This document shows positions 6,003-12,921 of a stretch of 13,764 nt of DNA, piece by piece. The translations under genes and the position numbers were made by a program. The notes under the pieces were generated by a model, which was given only the letters and a program-made list of their open reading frames with translations, was not told the origin of the DNA and searched no databases. Origin of the DNA: Fusobacterium sp. (lineage in GTDB: Bacteria; Fusobacteriota; Fusobacteriia; Fusobacteriales; Fusobacteriaceae). Within the stretch, counting starts at the first letter, position 1. Every line of letters begins with the position of its first letter. Location of the stretch: positions 1-13,764 of the forward strand of contig DXWL01000043.1 in NCBI GenBank assembly GCA_019416865.1, read 5' to 3'.

Positions 6003-6872
6003 TTATACTTTTCTGTGATTTTCTGTATCTAAAAACTCTTTATATTTTTCAAAGATTTTTGTTCCATCTGCAAGTCCAAGCTTGTATACCTCATAAAGCT
6101 TATCCTTATTTTTTTCAAACTTATCTATTTCAATAGGTTTCTCTGGGGCTACAACAAAAGCTTTTCCCTCTTTTTTCATCTCTTTTATATATTCAAGAAC
6201 TTTATTATATCTCTCATGACGGTTACAAAGAAGCTCCACAAGTTTTGGATATTTTTTATAAATAAGCTTAAAAAACAATTTTCCTCTTGTTGACTCTTTT
6301 CTATAATTCCTATCTCTTGTAAGCACTACTATAACCCTATCACACCCATCTTCAAAAGCTTTTTTTATAGGAATGGGATCTCCAATACCTCCATCCAGAT
6401 ATTTTTTCCCATTTATTTCTACAATAGGAGAGGCTATAGGCAGAGATGTAGAAGCACGAAGAATAATATTTCTATCCTCTTTTCTCAATGCCTCTTTTCC
6501 AAAATATTCCTCTTCACCTGTTTCTATATTTGTTATCCCCACTCTATAATCACATTTTGATGTAAAACAGCTGTCATAATCAAAAGGATCAAGCTTTTCT
6601 GGAATATCATAAAAAAGAAAATCCATTCCAAATAGCGATCCTGTTTTCAAATAACTGGATAGGCTTAAATATCTTTTATCATCTATATAGTTTATATTAG
6701 TCCTCATACCTCTTTCTTTCTGCCACGAAACATAAGAAGCCCCATTTGTACACCCAGCAGAAACTCCAATAAGATAATCAACACAATAATTTTTATTTAT
6801 AAGAGCATCAAGAACTCCGGCAGTATACACTCCCCTCATTCCTCCTCCTTCTAGTACCAACCCTATTTTCAT
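6003..6872 (-). CDS. Patatin-like phospholipase family protein (YjjU-like)
   Basis: Predicted cytoplasmic lipid acyl hydrolase using a Ser-Asp dyad. The 289-residue protein opens directly with the patatin fold: MKIGLVLEGGGMRG, where GGGMRG (9-14) forms the oxyanion hole; the nucleophile elbow GVSAG with Ser38; ASTSLPIASP (about 140-149); and DGG with catalytic Asp160. The C-terminal 100 residues are Lys-rich and helical. There is no signal peptide and no autotransporter barrel, so it is not the secreted FplA-type phospholipase known from fusobacteria; the opening resembles E. coli YjjU. The true substrate is unknown. It has its own promoter (6903-6931) and an AGGAGG site 7 nt before the ATG. 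No terminator of its own is seen before the tyrS leader promoter, so read-through may reach the tyrS attenuator. Confidence 0.88.
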   Translation of the reverse strand: MKIGLVLEGGGMRGVYTAGVLDALINKNYCVDYLIGVSAGCTNGASYVSWQKERGMRTNINYIDDKRYLSLSSYLKTGSLFGMDFLFYDIPEKLDPFDYDSCFTSKCDYRVGITNIETGEEEYFGKEALRKEDRNIILRASTSLPIASPIVEINGKKYLDGGIGDPIPIKKAFEDGCDRVIVVLTRDRNYRKESTRGKLFFKLIYKKYPKLVELLCNRHERYNKVLEYIKEMKKEGKAFVVAPEKPIEIDKFEKNKDKLYEVYKLGLADGTKIFEKYKEFLDTENHRKV

Positions 6873-6902
6873 TTTTCTTCCTCCTTTTATTTATCCACTT
6901 TA

Positions 6903-6931
6903 ATAATAACACTTGTTTTTTTATTTTTCAA
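6903..6931 (-). promoter_or_regulatory. Promoter of the patatin-like gene
   Basis: On the minus strand TTGAAA (top 6926-6931), a 17-bp spacer and TATTAT (top 6903-6908) with TG one base before the -10. It stands between the csp terminator and the patatin ATG. Confidence 0.7.
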
Positions 6932-6940
6932 CTTTTATTT

Positions 6941-6973
6941 AAAAACAAAAAAAGATACCCCGAAAGGTATCTT
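6941..6973 (-). terminator. Intrinsic terminator after csp
   Basis: On the minus strand an 8-bp stem (AAGATACC with GGTATCTT, 6-nt loop TTTCGG) is followed by TTTTT-G-TTTTT. It lies just beyond the csp stop codon. Confidence 0.9.
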
Positions 6974-6998
6974 AAAAAATCAAATTATTTTTATTTAA

Positions 6999-7199
6999 CT
7001 ATGCAGCTGTTACTTTAACTGCAACAGGACCTTTTGCTCCATCTTCAACTTCAAAAGTTACAGCTTGAGCTTCTTCTAAGTTTCTGAATCCTTCTCCTAC
7101 AATTCCTGAGAAATGTACGAAGTAGTCTTTTCCTTCTTCAGAAGTGATAAACCCAAATCCTTTTTCTTTGTTGAACCATTTAACTGTCCCTTTTAACAT
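6999..7199 (-). CDS. csp: Cold shock protein (CspA family)
   Basis: A 66-residue single cold-shock domain, the normal size. It binds single-stranded RNA and DNA and acts as an RNA chaperone. The RNA-binding motifs are clear: RNP1 as KGFGFI within MLKGTVKWFNKEKGFGFIT, and RNP2 as YFVHFSGI (the first Val/Phe of the usual VFVHF is Tyr here). A GGAGG ribosome binding site precedes the ATG by about 7 nt. The gene is a single unit: consensus-like promoter upstream, ~68-nt leader with a stable hairpin, and an intrinsic terminator downstream. Leader structure in csp genes elsewhere controls temperature-dependent translation, so similar control is plausible here. Whether it is cold-induced or constitutive cannot be read from sequence. 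Confidence 0.96.
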   Translation of the reverse strand: MLKGTVKWFNKEKGFGFITSEEGKDYFVHFSGIVGEGFRNLEEAQAVTFEVEDGAKGPVAVKVTAA

Positions 7200-7232
7200 T
7201 GCAAAACCTCCAAGAATATTTTTCTCCGCTCT

Positions 7233-7258
7233 GTTACTGTATATTTCTTACAAGTAAC
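7233..7258 (-). promoter_or_regulatory. Hairpin in the csp 5' leader
   Basis: In the csp leader RNA, GTTAC-(T)-TGTA pairs with TACA-GTAAC: 9 bp with a single bulged T and a 7-nt loop. It sits in the first part of the leader, about 34 nt before the ATG, leaving the ribosome binding site free in this fold. Confidence 0.55.
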
Positions 7259-7272
7259 TGACAGACAGTTTG

Positions 7273-7301
7273 ATTATACCCCTGAATTAAAATATATGCA
7301 A
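7273..7301 (-). promoter_or_regulatory. Promoter of csp
   Basis: On the minus strand TTGCAT (top 7296-7301), a 17-bp spacer and a perfect TATAAT (top 7273-7278). The start point would be near 7267. It begins only about 10 bp after the frr stop codon. Confidence 0.88.
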
Positions 7302-7322
7302 CTATTTTTTATTAAACAGTTG
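7299..7322 (-). terminator. Weak hairpin at the frr 3' end
   Basis: CAACTGTTT pairs with AAATAGTTG (9 bp including one G-U, 6-nt loop) across the last codons and stop of frr. No good T-tract follows, so termination would be poor. It overlaps the -35 box of csp. Confidence 0.35.
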
Positions 7323-7872
7323 TAATTTCTTTTTCTTTAACTGCAAGAAGTGCATCTATATCTTTTATAGTTTTGTCTGTTAATTTTTGAACTTCATCTT
7401 CATATTTTTTAAGTTCATCTTCTGTTATTTCTTCATCTTTTTGAAGTTTTCTAAGAGCGTTATTTATATCTTTTCTGATATTTCTAACTGCTACTTTTCC
7501 TTCTTCAGCTTCTTTTTTAGCAAGTTTTACATATTCTTTTCTTCTGTCAGCTGTAAGCTCAGGAACCATAAGTCTTATTACTCTACCGTCATTGTTTGGA
7601 GTAAGACCTACATTTGAAGCCATGATAGCTTTTTCTATTGCAGGGATTACAGATTTATCCCATGGGTCGATTACAAGTAATCTAGGCTCTGGTGCTGATA
7701 CTGTTCCCACTTGATTTAAAGGCATTAAAGAACCGTATTGCTCCACTTTTATTCCATCAAGCATAGCAACACTTGCTCTTCCTGCTCTGATAGAAGTGAA
7801 TTTGTGTCTTGTAGCTTCTACTGCTTTTGTCATTTTGTCTTTACAATCATTCATTAAAATCTCTACGCTCAT
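7312..7872 (-). CDS. frr: Ribosome recycling factor
   Basis: With EF-G it splits the post-termination ribosome. At 186 residues it has standard length. The sequence opens with a long helix containing TRHKFTSIRAGRAS, continues through the beta-rich domain II (about 31-104, with VEQYGSLMPLNQVGTVSAPEPR and NNDGRVIRLMVPELTADRRKE), then the long helices with VRNIRKDINNALRK. The conserved VRNIRKD segment is where the ribosome-contacting Arg lies. It is 18 nt downstream of pyrH with an AGGAGG site in that gap, so pyrH-frr is one unit, the arrangement found in most bacteria. Confidence 0.97.
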   Translation of the reverse strand: MSVEILMNDCKDKMTKAVEATRHKFTSIRAGRASVAMLDGIKVEQYGSLMPLNQVGTVSAPEPRLLVIDPWDKSVIPAIEKAIMASNVGLTPNNDGRVIRLMVPELTADRRKEYVKLAKKEAEEGKVAVRNIRKDINNALRKLQKDEEITEDELKKYEDEVQKLTDKTIKDIDALLAVKEKEITTV

Positions 7873-7890
7873 GCTTTCCTCCTGAAAATT

Positions 7891-8607
7891 TTATATAACT
7901 TTAGTTCCTATGCAGTTGCATTCCCCAAGAACTACTTTTTTAATATTTCCTTCTACTAGAGAGTTAAATACAATAAGAGGCAGTTTATTATCTCTGCAAA
8001 GAGATATAGCCGCTGCATCCATAACTTTTAGGTCTTTATTTAATACTTCGCTGTATGTTACTGTATCATATTTTACTGCATCACAATATTTTACAGGGTC
8101 TTTATCATAAATTCCGTCAACTTTAGTTGCTTTTATTACTACATCTGCATTTATTTCAATCGCTCTTAAAACTGCTGCTGTATCTGTTGTAAAATATGGA
8201 TTTCCTGTTCCTGCTCCAAATATTACAACTCTTCCTTTTTCAAGGTGTCTTTCTGCTCTTCTTCTGATATATGGTTCTGCAATTTGAGGCATTTCAATAG
8301 CTGTAAGAACTCTTGTAGGCACTCCTAATTTTTCAATAGAGTTTTGAAGAGCAAGAGAGTTTATAACTGTTGCAAGCATACCCATGTGATCTCCTGTTAC
8401 TCTGTCCATTCCCTGAGCTTCTCCTGAAAGTCCTCTGAAAATGTTTCCTCCTCCAATAACTATACCTACTTCTACTCCCATATCAACTATCTCTTTAATC
8501 TGTCTTGCATATGAGCTTATAACCTCAGAAGATATTCCAAACTCCTGATCTCCCATCAAAGCTTCTCCGCTAAGTTTTAATAATATTCTTTTATATACAG
8601 GTGTCAT
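7891..8607 (-). CDS. pyrH: UMP kinase (uridylate kinase)
   Basis: Phosphorylates UMP to UDP in pyrimidine nucleotide synthesis; bacterial type of the amino-acid kinase fold, usually a hexamer controlled by GTP and UTP. The 238-residue protein has the N-terminal KRILLKLSGEAL phosphate-binding segment, GIVIGGGNIFRG, the UMP-binding DRVTGDHMGMLATVIN, FGAGTGNPYFTTDTAA and the ATP-side KATKVDGIYDKDP, all typical. An AGGAGG site lies 4-6 nt before the ATG. It follows tsf in the conserved order rpsB-tsf-pyrH-frr, but a strong intrinsic terminator stands in the 71-nt tsf-pyrH gap and no separate promoter is evident, so its level relative to tsf is probably set by read-through. Confidence 0.97.
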   Translation of the reverse strand: MTPVYKRILLKLSGEALMGDQEFGISSEVISSYARQIKEIVDMGVEVGIVIGGGNIFRGLSGEAQGMDRVTGDHMGMLATVINSLALQNSIEKLGVPTRVLTAIEMPQIAEPYIRRRAERHLEKGRVVIFGAGTGNPYFTTDTAAVLRAIEINADVVIKATKVDGIYDKDPVKYCDAVKYDTVTYSEVLNKDLKVMDAAAISLCRDNKLPLIVFNSLVEGNIKKVVLGECNCIGTKVI

Positions 8608-8626
8608 TTCTCCTCCTATTATCTTT

Positions 8627-8654
8627 AAAAAAATAGGGATGCAGGCTGCATCCC
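8627..8654 (-). terminator. Intrinsic terminator between tsf and pyrH
   Basis: On the minus strand an 8-bp GC-rich stem (GGGATGCA with TGCATCCC, loop GCC) is followed by TA and seven T. It ends only 19 nt before the pyrH start codon. Confidence 0.9.
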
Positions 8655-8678
8655 CAATATTGTTTTCTCTTAGAAGTA

Positions 8679-9566
8679 TTATCCTTTGATTTGAGCTGCA
8701 ACTTCTGCTGCGAAATCTTCTACTTTTTTCTCAATTCCTTCTCCAACTTTATATCTTGTGAAAGATAGAACTGTCATATCTCCAGCAAATTTAGCAACTG
8801 TTTCTTTATCTTCTGCTTTAACATAGATTTGGTCTACTAAACAGTTTTCTTCATAGAATTTTCTCATTTTTCCAACAAGAATGTTTTCTATAATTTTAGC
8901 TGGTTTTCCTTCCATTTCTAGTTGTTTTCTAGCTATTTCTTTTTCATGCTCAAGAACTTCTGGAGTAACTTCTGAAGAATTTAAGAAAGAAGGGTTCATA
9001 GCTGCAACGTGCATTGCTATTCCTTTAGCTTTTTCTAATCTTTCAGGAGTCATTTCAGCTGACATTTCAACGATAACTCCAAGTTTTCCTCCAAGGTGGT
9101 TATAAGTTGTTACAAATCCAGTTGTAGTAACTTTTTCCATTCTTCTGATGTTCATGTTTTCTCCAATTTTTGCAATTAGAGCAACTAATTTTTCTTCTAC
9201 TGTAACTCCGTCTTCTAATTTAACAGCTTTTAGCTCTTCTACTGTTGAAACAGGGTTGTTTAAAGCAGTTTCTACTAGTAATTTTCCGAAGTTTTTGAAC
9301 TCGTCATTTTTTGCAACGAAGTCTGTTTCAGCGTTGAATTCGATTACAACTGCAGTTTTGTGATCAGCAGTAACACCGTCGAATACTAATCCTTCAGCAG
9401 CAATTCTTCCTGCTTTTTTAACAGCTTTTGCCATACCTTTTTCTCTTAGGTAGTCAATAGCTTTGTCAAAGTTTCCTTCGTTTTCTTGAAGTGCCTTTTT
9501 ACAATCCATCATTCCAGCACCAGTCATCTCTCTAAGTTCTTTTACCATCTTAGCTGTGATTTCCAT
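8679..9566 (-). CDS. tsf: Elongation factor Ts
   Basis: Nucleotide exchange factor that frees GDP from EF-Tu. The 295-residue length matches the family. The N-terminal UBA-like domain (about 1-55: MVKELREMTGAGMMDCKKAL) is textbook, followed by the core with AAEGLV, the EFNAETDFVAKND segment that inserts toward EF-Tu, the EMNIRR-like NMNIRRMEKV and the AMHVAAMNP segment of the second subdomain. An AAGGAGG site lies about 9 nt before the ATG. It follows rpsB after 51 nt and is closed by a strong terminator, so rpsB-tsf can be a complete transcript by itself. Confidence 0.97.
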   Translation of the reverse strand: MEITAKMVKELREMTGAGMMDCKKALQENEGNFDKAIDYLREKGMAKAVKKAGRIAAEGLVFDGVTADHKTAVVIEFNAETDFVAKNDEFKNFGKLLVETALNNPVSTVEELKAVKLEDGVTVEEKLVALIAKIGENMNIRRMEKVTTTGFVTTYNHLGGKLGVIVEMSAEMTPERLEKAKGIAMHVAAMNPSFLNSSEVTPEVLEHEKEIARKQLEMEGKPAKIIENILVGKMRKFYEENCLVDQIYVKAEDKETVAKFAGDMTVLSFTRYKVGEGIEKKVEDFAAEVAAQIKG

Positions 9567-9617
9567 CTATATGTCCTCCTTATTTCCTTTACTTTTGTTT
9601 AAGGAATTTTATTTTAA

Positions 9618-10373
9618 TTATTCAGCTGCTCCGTTTTCAGCTACTTCTTCAGTAACTTCTGTAGTTTCGTCAACAACTTTTTCTTCAGCACCTTGTTTAC
9701 CTTCAATGATAGCGTTAGCTACTAAAGTAGACATTAATTTTACTGATCTGATTGCGTCGTCGTTTGCAGGAATTGGGTAAGTAATTAAGTCTGGATCTAC
9801 GTTAGTGTCGATCATTGCGATTACTGGGATTCCTAAGTGGTCAGCTTCTGCTACTGCAAGAGCTTCTTTTTTAACGTCAACTACGAATAAAGCATCTGGG
9901 ATTCTTGGCATATCTTGGATTCCAGATAAGTTTTTAGATAATTTTTCTAACTCTTTTCTTAAGTTAGCAGCTTCTTTTTTAGTGTAAGCTGTATCTAAAG
10001 TTCCGTCTTTATCCATTCTGTCTAATTCTTTTAATCTTGCTATTCTTCCTTTGATAGTTTCAAAGTTTGTAAGCATTCCTCCAAGCCATCTGTTGTTTAC
10101 ATAGAACATTCCAGATCTTTCAGCTTGGTCTTTCATAGCTTCTTGAGCTTGTTTTTTAGTTCCTACGAAAAGAACTGTTCCACCTTGAGCAGCGATTTCT
10201 CTTACTACTTCATAAGCTTCCTCAATTTTTTTAAGTGATTTGTGTAAATCGATTACATGGATTCCGTTTCTTTCTGTGAAGATGTATTTTGCCATTTTTG
10301 GATTCCATCTTTTTGCTTGGTGTCCGAAGTGTACTCCAGACTCAAGTAATTGTTTCATTGTAACTACTGCCAT
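9618..10373 (-). CDS. rpsB: 30S ribosomal protein S2
   Basis: Small-subunit protein that binds 16S rRNA near the head and is needed for S1 binding in many bacteria. From the chosen start (MAVVTMKQLLESGVHFGHQ) it is 251 residues with all usual segments: KRWNPKMAKYIFTERNGIHVIDL, LFVGTKKQAQEA, NNRWLGGMLTNF, and PDALFVVDVKKEALAVAEA, then GIPVIAMIDTNVDPD. The last 25 residues form an acidic tail. An open frame reaches 15 codons further up (to 10418), but the AGGAGG site 7 nt before the ATG at 10373 and family alignment from memory fix this start. It leads the rpsB-tsf-pyrH-frr cluster behind a consensus promoter and a ~100-nt leader, which could carry feedback control by S2 as in E. coli. Confidence 0.97.
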   Translation of the reverse strand: MAVVTMKQLLESGVHFGHQAKRWNPKMAKYIFTERNGIHVIDLHKSLKKIEEAYEVVREIAAQGGTVLFVGTKKQAQEAMKDQAERSGMFYVNNRWLGGMLTNFETIKGRIARLKELDRMDKDGTLDTAYTKKEAANLRKELEKLSKNLSGIQDMPRIPDALFVVDVKKEALAVAEADHLGIPVIAMIDTNVDPDLITYPIPANDDAIRSVKLMSTLVANAIIEGKQGAEEKVVDETTEVTEEVAENGAAE

Positions 10374-10420
10374 TTTTTTCCTCCTGATATTTTTGGTTTT
10401 GCCCTCCACTGACCTCAAAA

Positions 10421-10450
10421 CTAAACAACTTTTTCAAGCACCCAGTTTAG
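10421..10450 (-). promoter_or_regulatory. Hairpin in the rpsB 5' leader
   Basis: In the leader RNA, CTAAAC pairs with GTTTAG and encloses a smaller CTT-GAAA-AAG stem-loop. It lies about 50 nt before the S2 start codon. It is a candidate element for S2 autoregulation, known in other bacteria but not shown for this leader. Confidence 0.4.
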
Positions 10451-10482
10451 AAATAGTCAATGTGCATATTTTACAGCATTTC

Positions 10483-10511
10483 ATTTTACCACTCTAAAAA
10501 AGAAATGTCAA
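10483..10511 (-). promoter_or_regulatory. Promoter of rpsB-tsf-pyrH-frr
   Basis: On the minus strand a perfect TTGACA (top 10506-10511), a 17-bp spacer and TAAAAT (top 10483-10488). The transcript would start near 10476 and carry a leader of about 100 nt. The promoter diverges from that of hydF. Confidence 0.92.
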
Positions 10512-10551
10512 CAAAAAACCTTTGAATTAATTAGTTTTCTCAATTTTTTTG

Positions 10552-10560
10552 TGCTATAAT
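10552..10560 (+). promoter_or_regulatory. Extended -10 promoter of hydF
   Basis: TGCTATAAT gives a perfect -10 box with the TGn extension. No good -35 stands at the normal distance (TTAGTT at 10531-10536 is poor). Start would be near 10567, about 23 nt before the hydF ATG. Confidence 0.75.
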
Positions 10561-10589
10561 TTTATCAAAAGTGCTGATAAGGAGGAAAT

Positions 10590-11795
10590 ATGCAGACTAC
10601 ACCAAATTCAAACAGAACACATATTATTTTTTTGGGAGCTACAAATTCAGGAAAATCTTCTCTGCTTAATGCAATTACAGAGCAGGAAATTTCAATAGTT
10701 TCTGATATAAAAGGGACAACCACTGACTCTGTAAAAAAAGCTATGGAACTTATTCCTTTCGGCCCTGTACTTTTTATAGATACAGCTGGGTTTAATGATG
10801 ATACAGAATTGGGAAAACTTAGAATTGAAAAAACTTTAAAAGAGATAAAAAAATCTGACTTCGCCATCTATGTTATTGATGGAAATAATTTTGACGAAGA
10901 AGCAGAAAAAACATATAAGGAAAATCTTGCACTTATGAAAAAATATAATCTTCCTTTTATAACTGCTGTAAATAAATCAGAACTTCTTTCTGATGAAAAA
11001 AAAGAGGAGATTAAAAAAATTATTAAAGAACCTTATTTCATATCTGCTAAAAGCAGAGAGTCAATTCTTGATTTTAAAAAAATATTAATTGAAAAACTTG
11101 ATGTTCTTGAAGAAGAACCAAGTCTTTTAAAAGGTATTGTTGAATATGGGGATACTGTTGTTATGGTTGTTCCCATTGACTCTGAAGCTCCTAAGGGAAG
11201 ACTTATTCTGCCACAGGTACAGATTTTAAGAGATGCTCTTGATAATGGAGTAAAGGTAATAGTAACAAGAGATACTGAACTTGCAGCCGTTCTTGAGGAA
11301 AATAAAAATATCAAACTTATAATAACAGATTCTCAAGCATTTAAAATTGTAGATAAAATTGTTGCTGACAGATATCCTCTTACAAGTTTTTCTATTCTTT
11401 TTGCTAAACAGAAAGGTGATTTAAATAAGTTTATAGCTGGAATAGAAGTTATTAAAAATCTTAAAGAGGGAGCAAAAATTTTAATTGCTGAAACTTGTTC
11501 TCATAACACTTCCCATGAAGATATTGGAAGAGTAAAAATACCTACACTTCTGCAGAAGAAAACAGGGAAGCATTTTGATTTTTCATTCTCTATGGGAAAA
11601 GATTTTCCTGATGATTTAGAAAAATTTGACTTGATTATTCACTGTGGTGGATGTATGATAACTAGAAAAACTATGGAAAACAGAATTGCTGAATGTGAAA
11701 ATGCAGGAGTAAAGGTTACAAACTATGGAATGATAATAGCTTATCTTACAGGAATTTTAGAGAAGTCTATAAAATCAATTAACATAAATATATAA
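10590..11795 (+). CDS. hydF: [FeFe]-hydrogenase maturation GTPase HydF
   Basis: Scaffold/carrier GTPase that receives the 2Fe subcluster made by HydE and HydG and delivers it to apo-hydrogenase HydA. Its 401 residues match the family. The N-terminal GTPase domain shows the P-loop GATNSGKSS (16-24), switch-I TTT (43-45), DTAG (64-67), NKSE (128-131) and SAK (152-154). A dimerisation domain follows (about 180-280). The C-terminal cluster domain carries Cys303-x-His305 in ETCSHNTSHED and His351-Cys352-x-x-Cys355 in IIHCGGCM, the HydF-defining CxH...HCxxC pattern. AAGGAGG lies just before the ATG. It implies an [FeFe]-hydrogenase elsewhere in the genome; hydA, hydE and hydG are not in this window. 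Its TAA stop coincides with the start of repeat copy B. Confidence 0.95.
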   Translation: MQTTPNSNRTHIIFLGATNSGKSSLLNAITEQEISIVSDIKGTTTDSVKKAMELIPFGPVLFIDTAGFNDDTELGKLRIEKTLKEIKKSDFAIYVIDGNNFDEEAEKTYKENLALMKKYNLPFITAVNKSELLSDEKKEEIKKIIKEPYFISAKSRESILDFKKILIEKLDVLEEEPSLLKGIVEYGDTVVMVVPIDSEAPKGRLILPQVQILRDALDNGVKVIVTRDTELAAVLEENKNIKLIITDSQAFKIVDKIVADRYPLTSFSILFAKQKGDLNKFIAGIEVIKNLKEGAKILIAETCSHNTSHEDIGRVKIPTLLQKKTGKHFDFSFSMGKDFPDDLEKFDLIIHCGGCMITRKTMENRIAECENAGVKVTNYGMIIAYLTGILEKSIKSININI

Positions 11796-11948
11796 AAATA
11801 AAATTCTCGATATTAAAAATATCTGCGTAATTTATGCAGCGAATTGAACGCCAAAAATGATATGTTTGAGCGAAGTGAGTTTATCATTTTTAGTGAAATG
11901 AGCAATATAAATAGCTGATATTTTTTCCAAGAGAATTTTATATTTTAT
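11793..11948 (+). repeat. Palindromic dispersed repeat, copy B (MITE-like, core only)
   Basis: This copy fills most of the gap between hydF and the dehydrogenase gene. Its ends (TAAAAATAAAATTCTC at 11793-11808 and the near reverse complement GAGAATTTTATATTTTA at 11931-11947) match those of copy A, as do the centre AAAAATGATATGTTTGAG ... GTTTATCATTTTTAG and the segments GTAATTTATGCA, GAATTGAAC and GAGCAATATAAATAG. The outer CTGT-containing blocks of copy A are missing. The first bases of the repeat form the stop codon of hydF. No open frame is present. Confidence 0.85.
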
Positions 11949-11965
11949 ATAATTTAGGGGGAAAT

Positions 11966-12901
11966 ATGAATAATAAGGTTGGGATTATTGGAGCTGGTCA
12001 TGTGGGAAGCCACTGTGCCTATGCTATGTTAATGCAGGGGGTCTGCGATAAAATTATTTTTAATGATATAATTAAACAAAAGGCTGTTTCTCAAGCTTTG
12101 GATTGTATGGATACTCTTCCATTTATTCCTCACAGAGCTGAAATAACAGCAGGAGAGCTTAAAGATATTGCTCAATGTGATATTATTGTTATTGCTGTGG
12201 GAGGGATTCAAGATGAAGACCGTATGGCAGAACTTTATTCTTCACATAATATTATAAAAGATGTTGTTCCTAAAATTATGAATTATGGATTTAACGGAAT
12301 CTTTATAGTAATTACAAATCCAGTTGATATTGTTACATACATGGTTCAAAAGTATTCAGGACTTCCTCACTGCTGTGTTATAGGAACAGGAACTGGTTTG
12401 GATTCTGCCAGATTTCAAAGAGTATTAAGTATGGAAACAGGTATAAATCCACAATCTATTCAAGGCTGGGTTGTAGGAGAACATGGAAACTCACAAGTGC
12501 CTGTTTTCTCCTCTGCTTCTGTAAATGGAAAACTTCTTACAGAACTTGTAAAGGAAAAGTCTGAAACATTTTCAAATATAGATTTTGAAGAAATTCAAAA
12601 AAAAGTTATTGGAGCAGGTTGGGAGATTTACAGAGGAAAAAATTCCACTGAATTTGGAATAGGGTGTACTTGTGCAAAACTTGTAAAAACTATATTCCAC
12701 GATGAAAAAACAGTTCTTCCTTGTTCTGTATTTCTTACAGGAGAATATAAAAATTCAGGAATATACACAGGAGTTCCTGCTGTAATAGGAAAAAATGGAG
12801 TTGAATATACTGTAGAAATACCACTTGATGAAAAAGAACAGGAAAAATTTGATTTAAGCTGTAAAATTATAAAAGAAAATATAAAAAAATTAGAGTTTTA
12901 A
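11966..12901 (+). CDS. L-lactate/L-2-hydroxyisocaproate dehydrogenase family protein
   Basis: NAD-dependent reduction of a 2-oxo acid to an L-2-hydroxy acid in the cytoplasm. The 311-residue protein has the LDH/MDH fold: GAGHVGS (9-15) and Asp34 for NAD, Asn118 in VITNPVD, Asp146 and Arg149 in GTGLDSARFQ, and catalytic His173 in GEHGNSQ. Gln82 stands at the specificity position that is Gln in lactate and Arg in malate enzymes. However, the loop reads GGIQDEDRMAEL, two residues shorter between Gln and Arg86 than in ordinary LDH, and DRMAEL together with GEHGNSQ recalls L-2-hydroxyisocaproate dehydrogenases. So the substrate may be a larger, amino-acid-derived oxo acid. A GGGGG site precedes the ATG. 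It is cotranscribed with the next gene (20-nt gap). No separate promoter is convincing, so it may be read from hydF or from within repeat B. Confidence 0.85.
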   Translation: MNNKVGIIGAGHVGSHCAYAMLMQGVCDKIIFNDIIKQKAVSQALDCMDTLPFIPHRAEITAGELKDIAQCDIIVIAVGGIQDEDRMAELYSSHNIIKDVVPKIMNYGFNGIFIVITNPVDIVTYMVQKYSGLPHCCVIGTGTGLDSARFQRVLSMETGINPQSIQGWVVGEHGNSQVPVFSSASVNGKLLTELVKEKSETFSNIDFEEIQKKVIGAGWEIYRGKNSTEFGIGCTCAKLVKTIFHDEKTVLPCSVFLTGEYKNSGIYTGVPAVIGKNGVEYTVEIPLDEKEQEKFDLSCKIIKENIKKLEF

Positions 12902-12921
12902 AGTTATAGGGGGGATTTTTA

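Noticed and set aside
10374..10418. 15-residue N-terminal extension of S2
   Set aside because: It has no ribosome binding site of its own and includes the AGGAGG that serves the ATG at 10373; S2 proteins normally start near MAVVTMKQLL.
10565..10867. Minus-strand open frame opposite the start of hydF
   Set aside because: Antisense shadow of a well-supported HydF GTPase domain with no ribosome binding site.
11821..11837. Separate small hairpin (CTGCGTA/TATGCAG region) inside repeat B as a stand-alone RNA element
   Set aside because: It is largely intact in B, with one pair changed but compensated in A and one mismatch in A; it competes with the long-arm pairing, so I treat it as part of the palindromic repeat and not as an independent feature.
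11948..11953. TATAAT just before the dehydrogenase gene as its promoter
   Set aside because: The start point would fall within or after the ribosome binding site, 6 nt from the ATG, and no -35 is seen.
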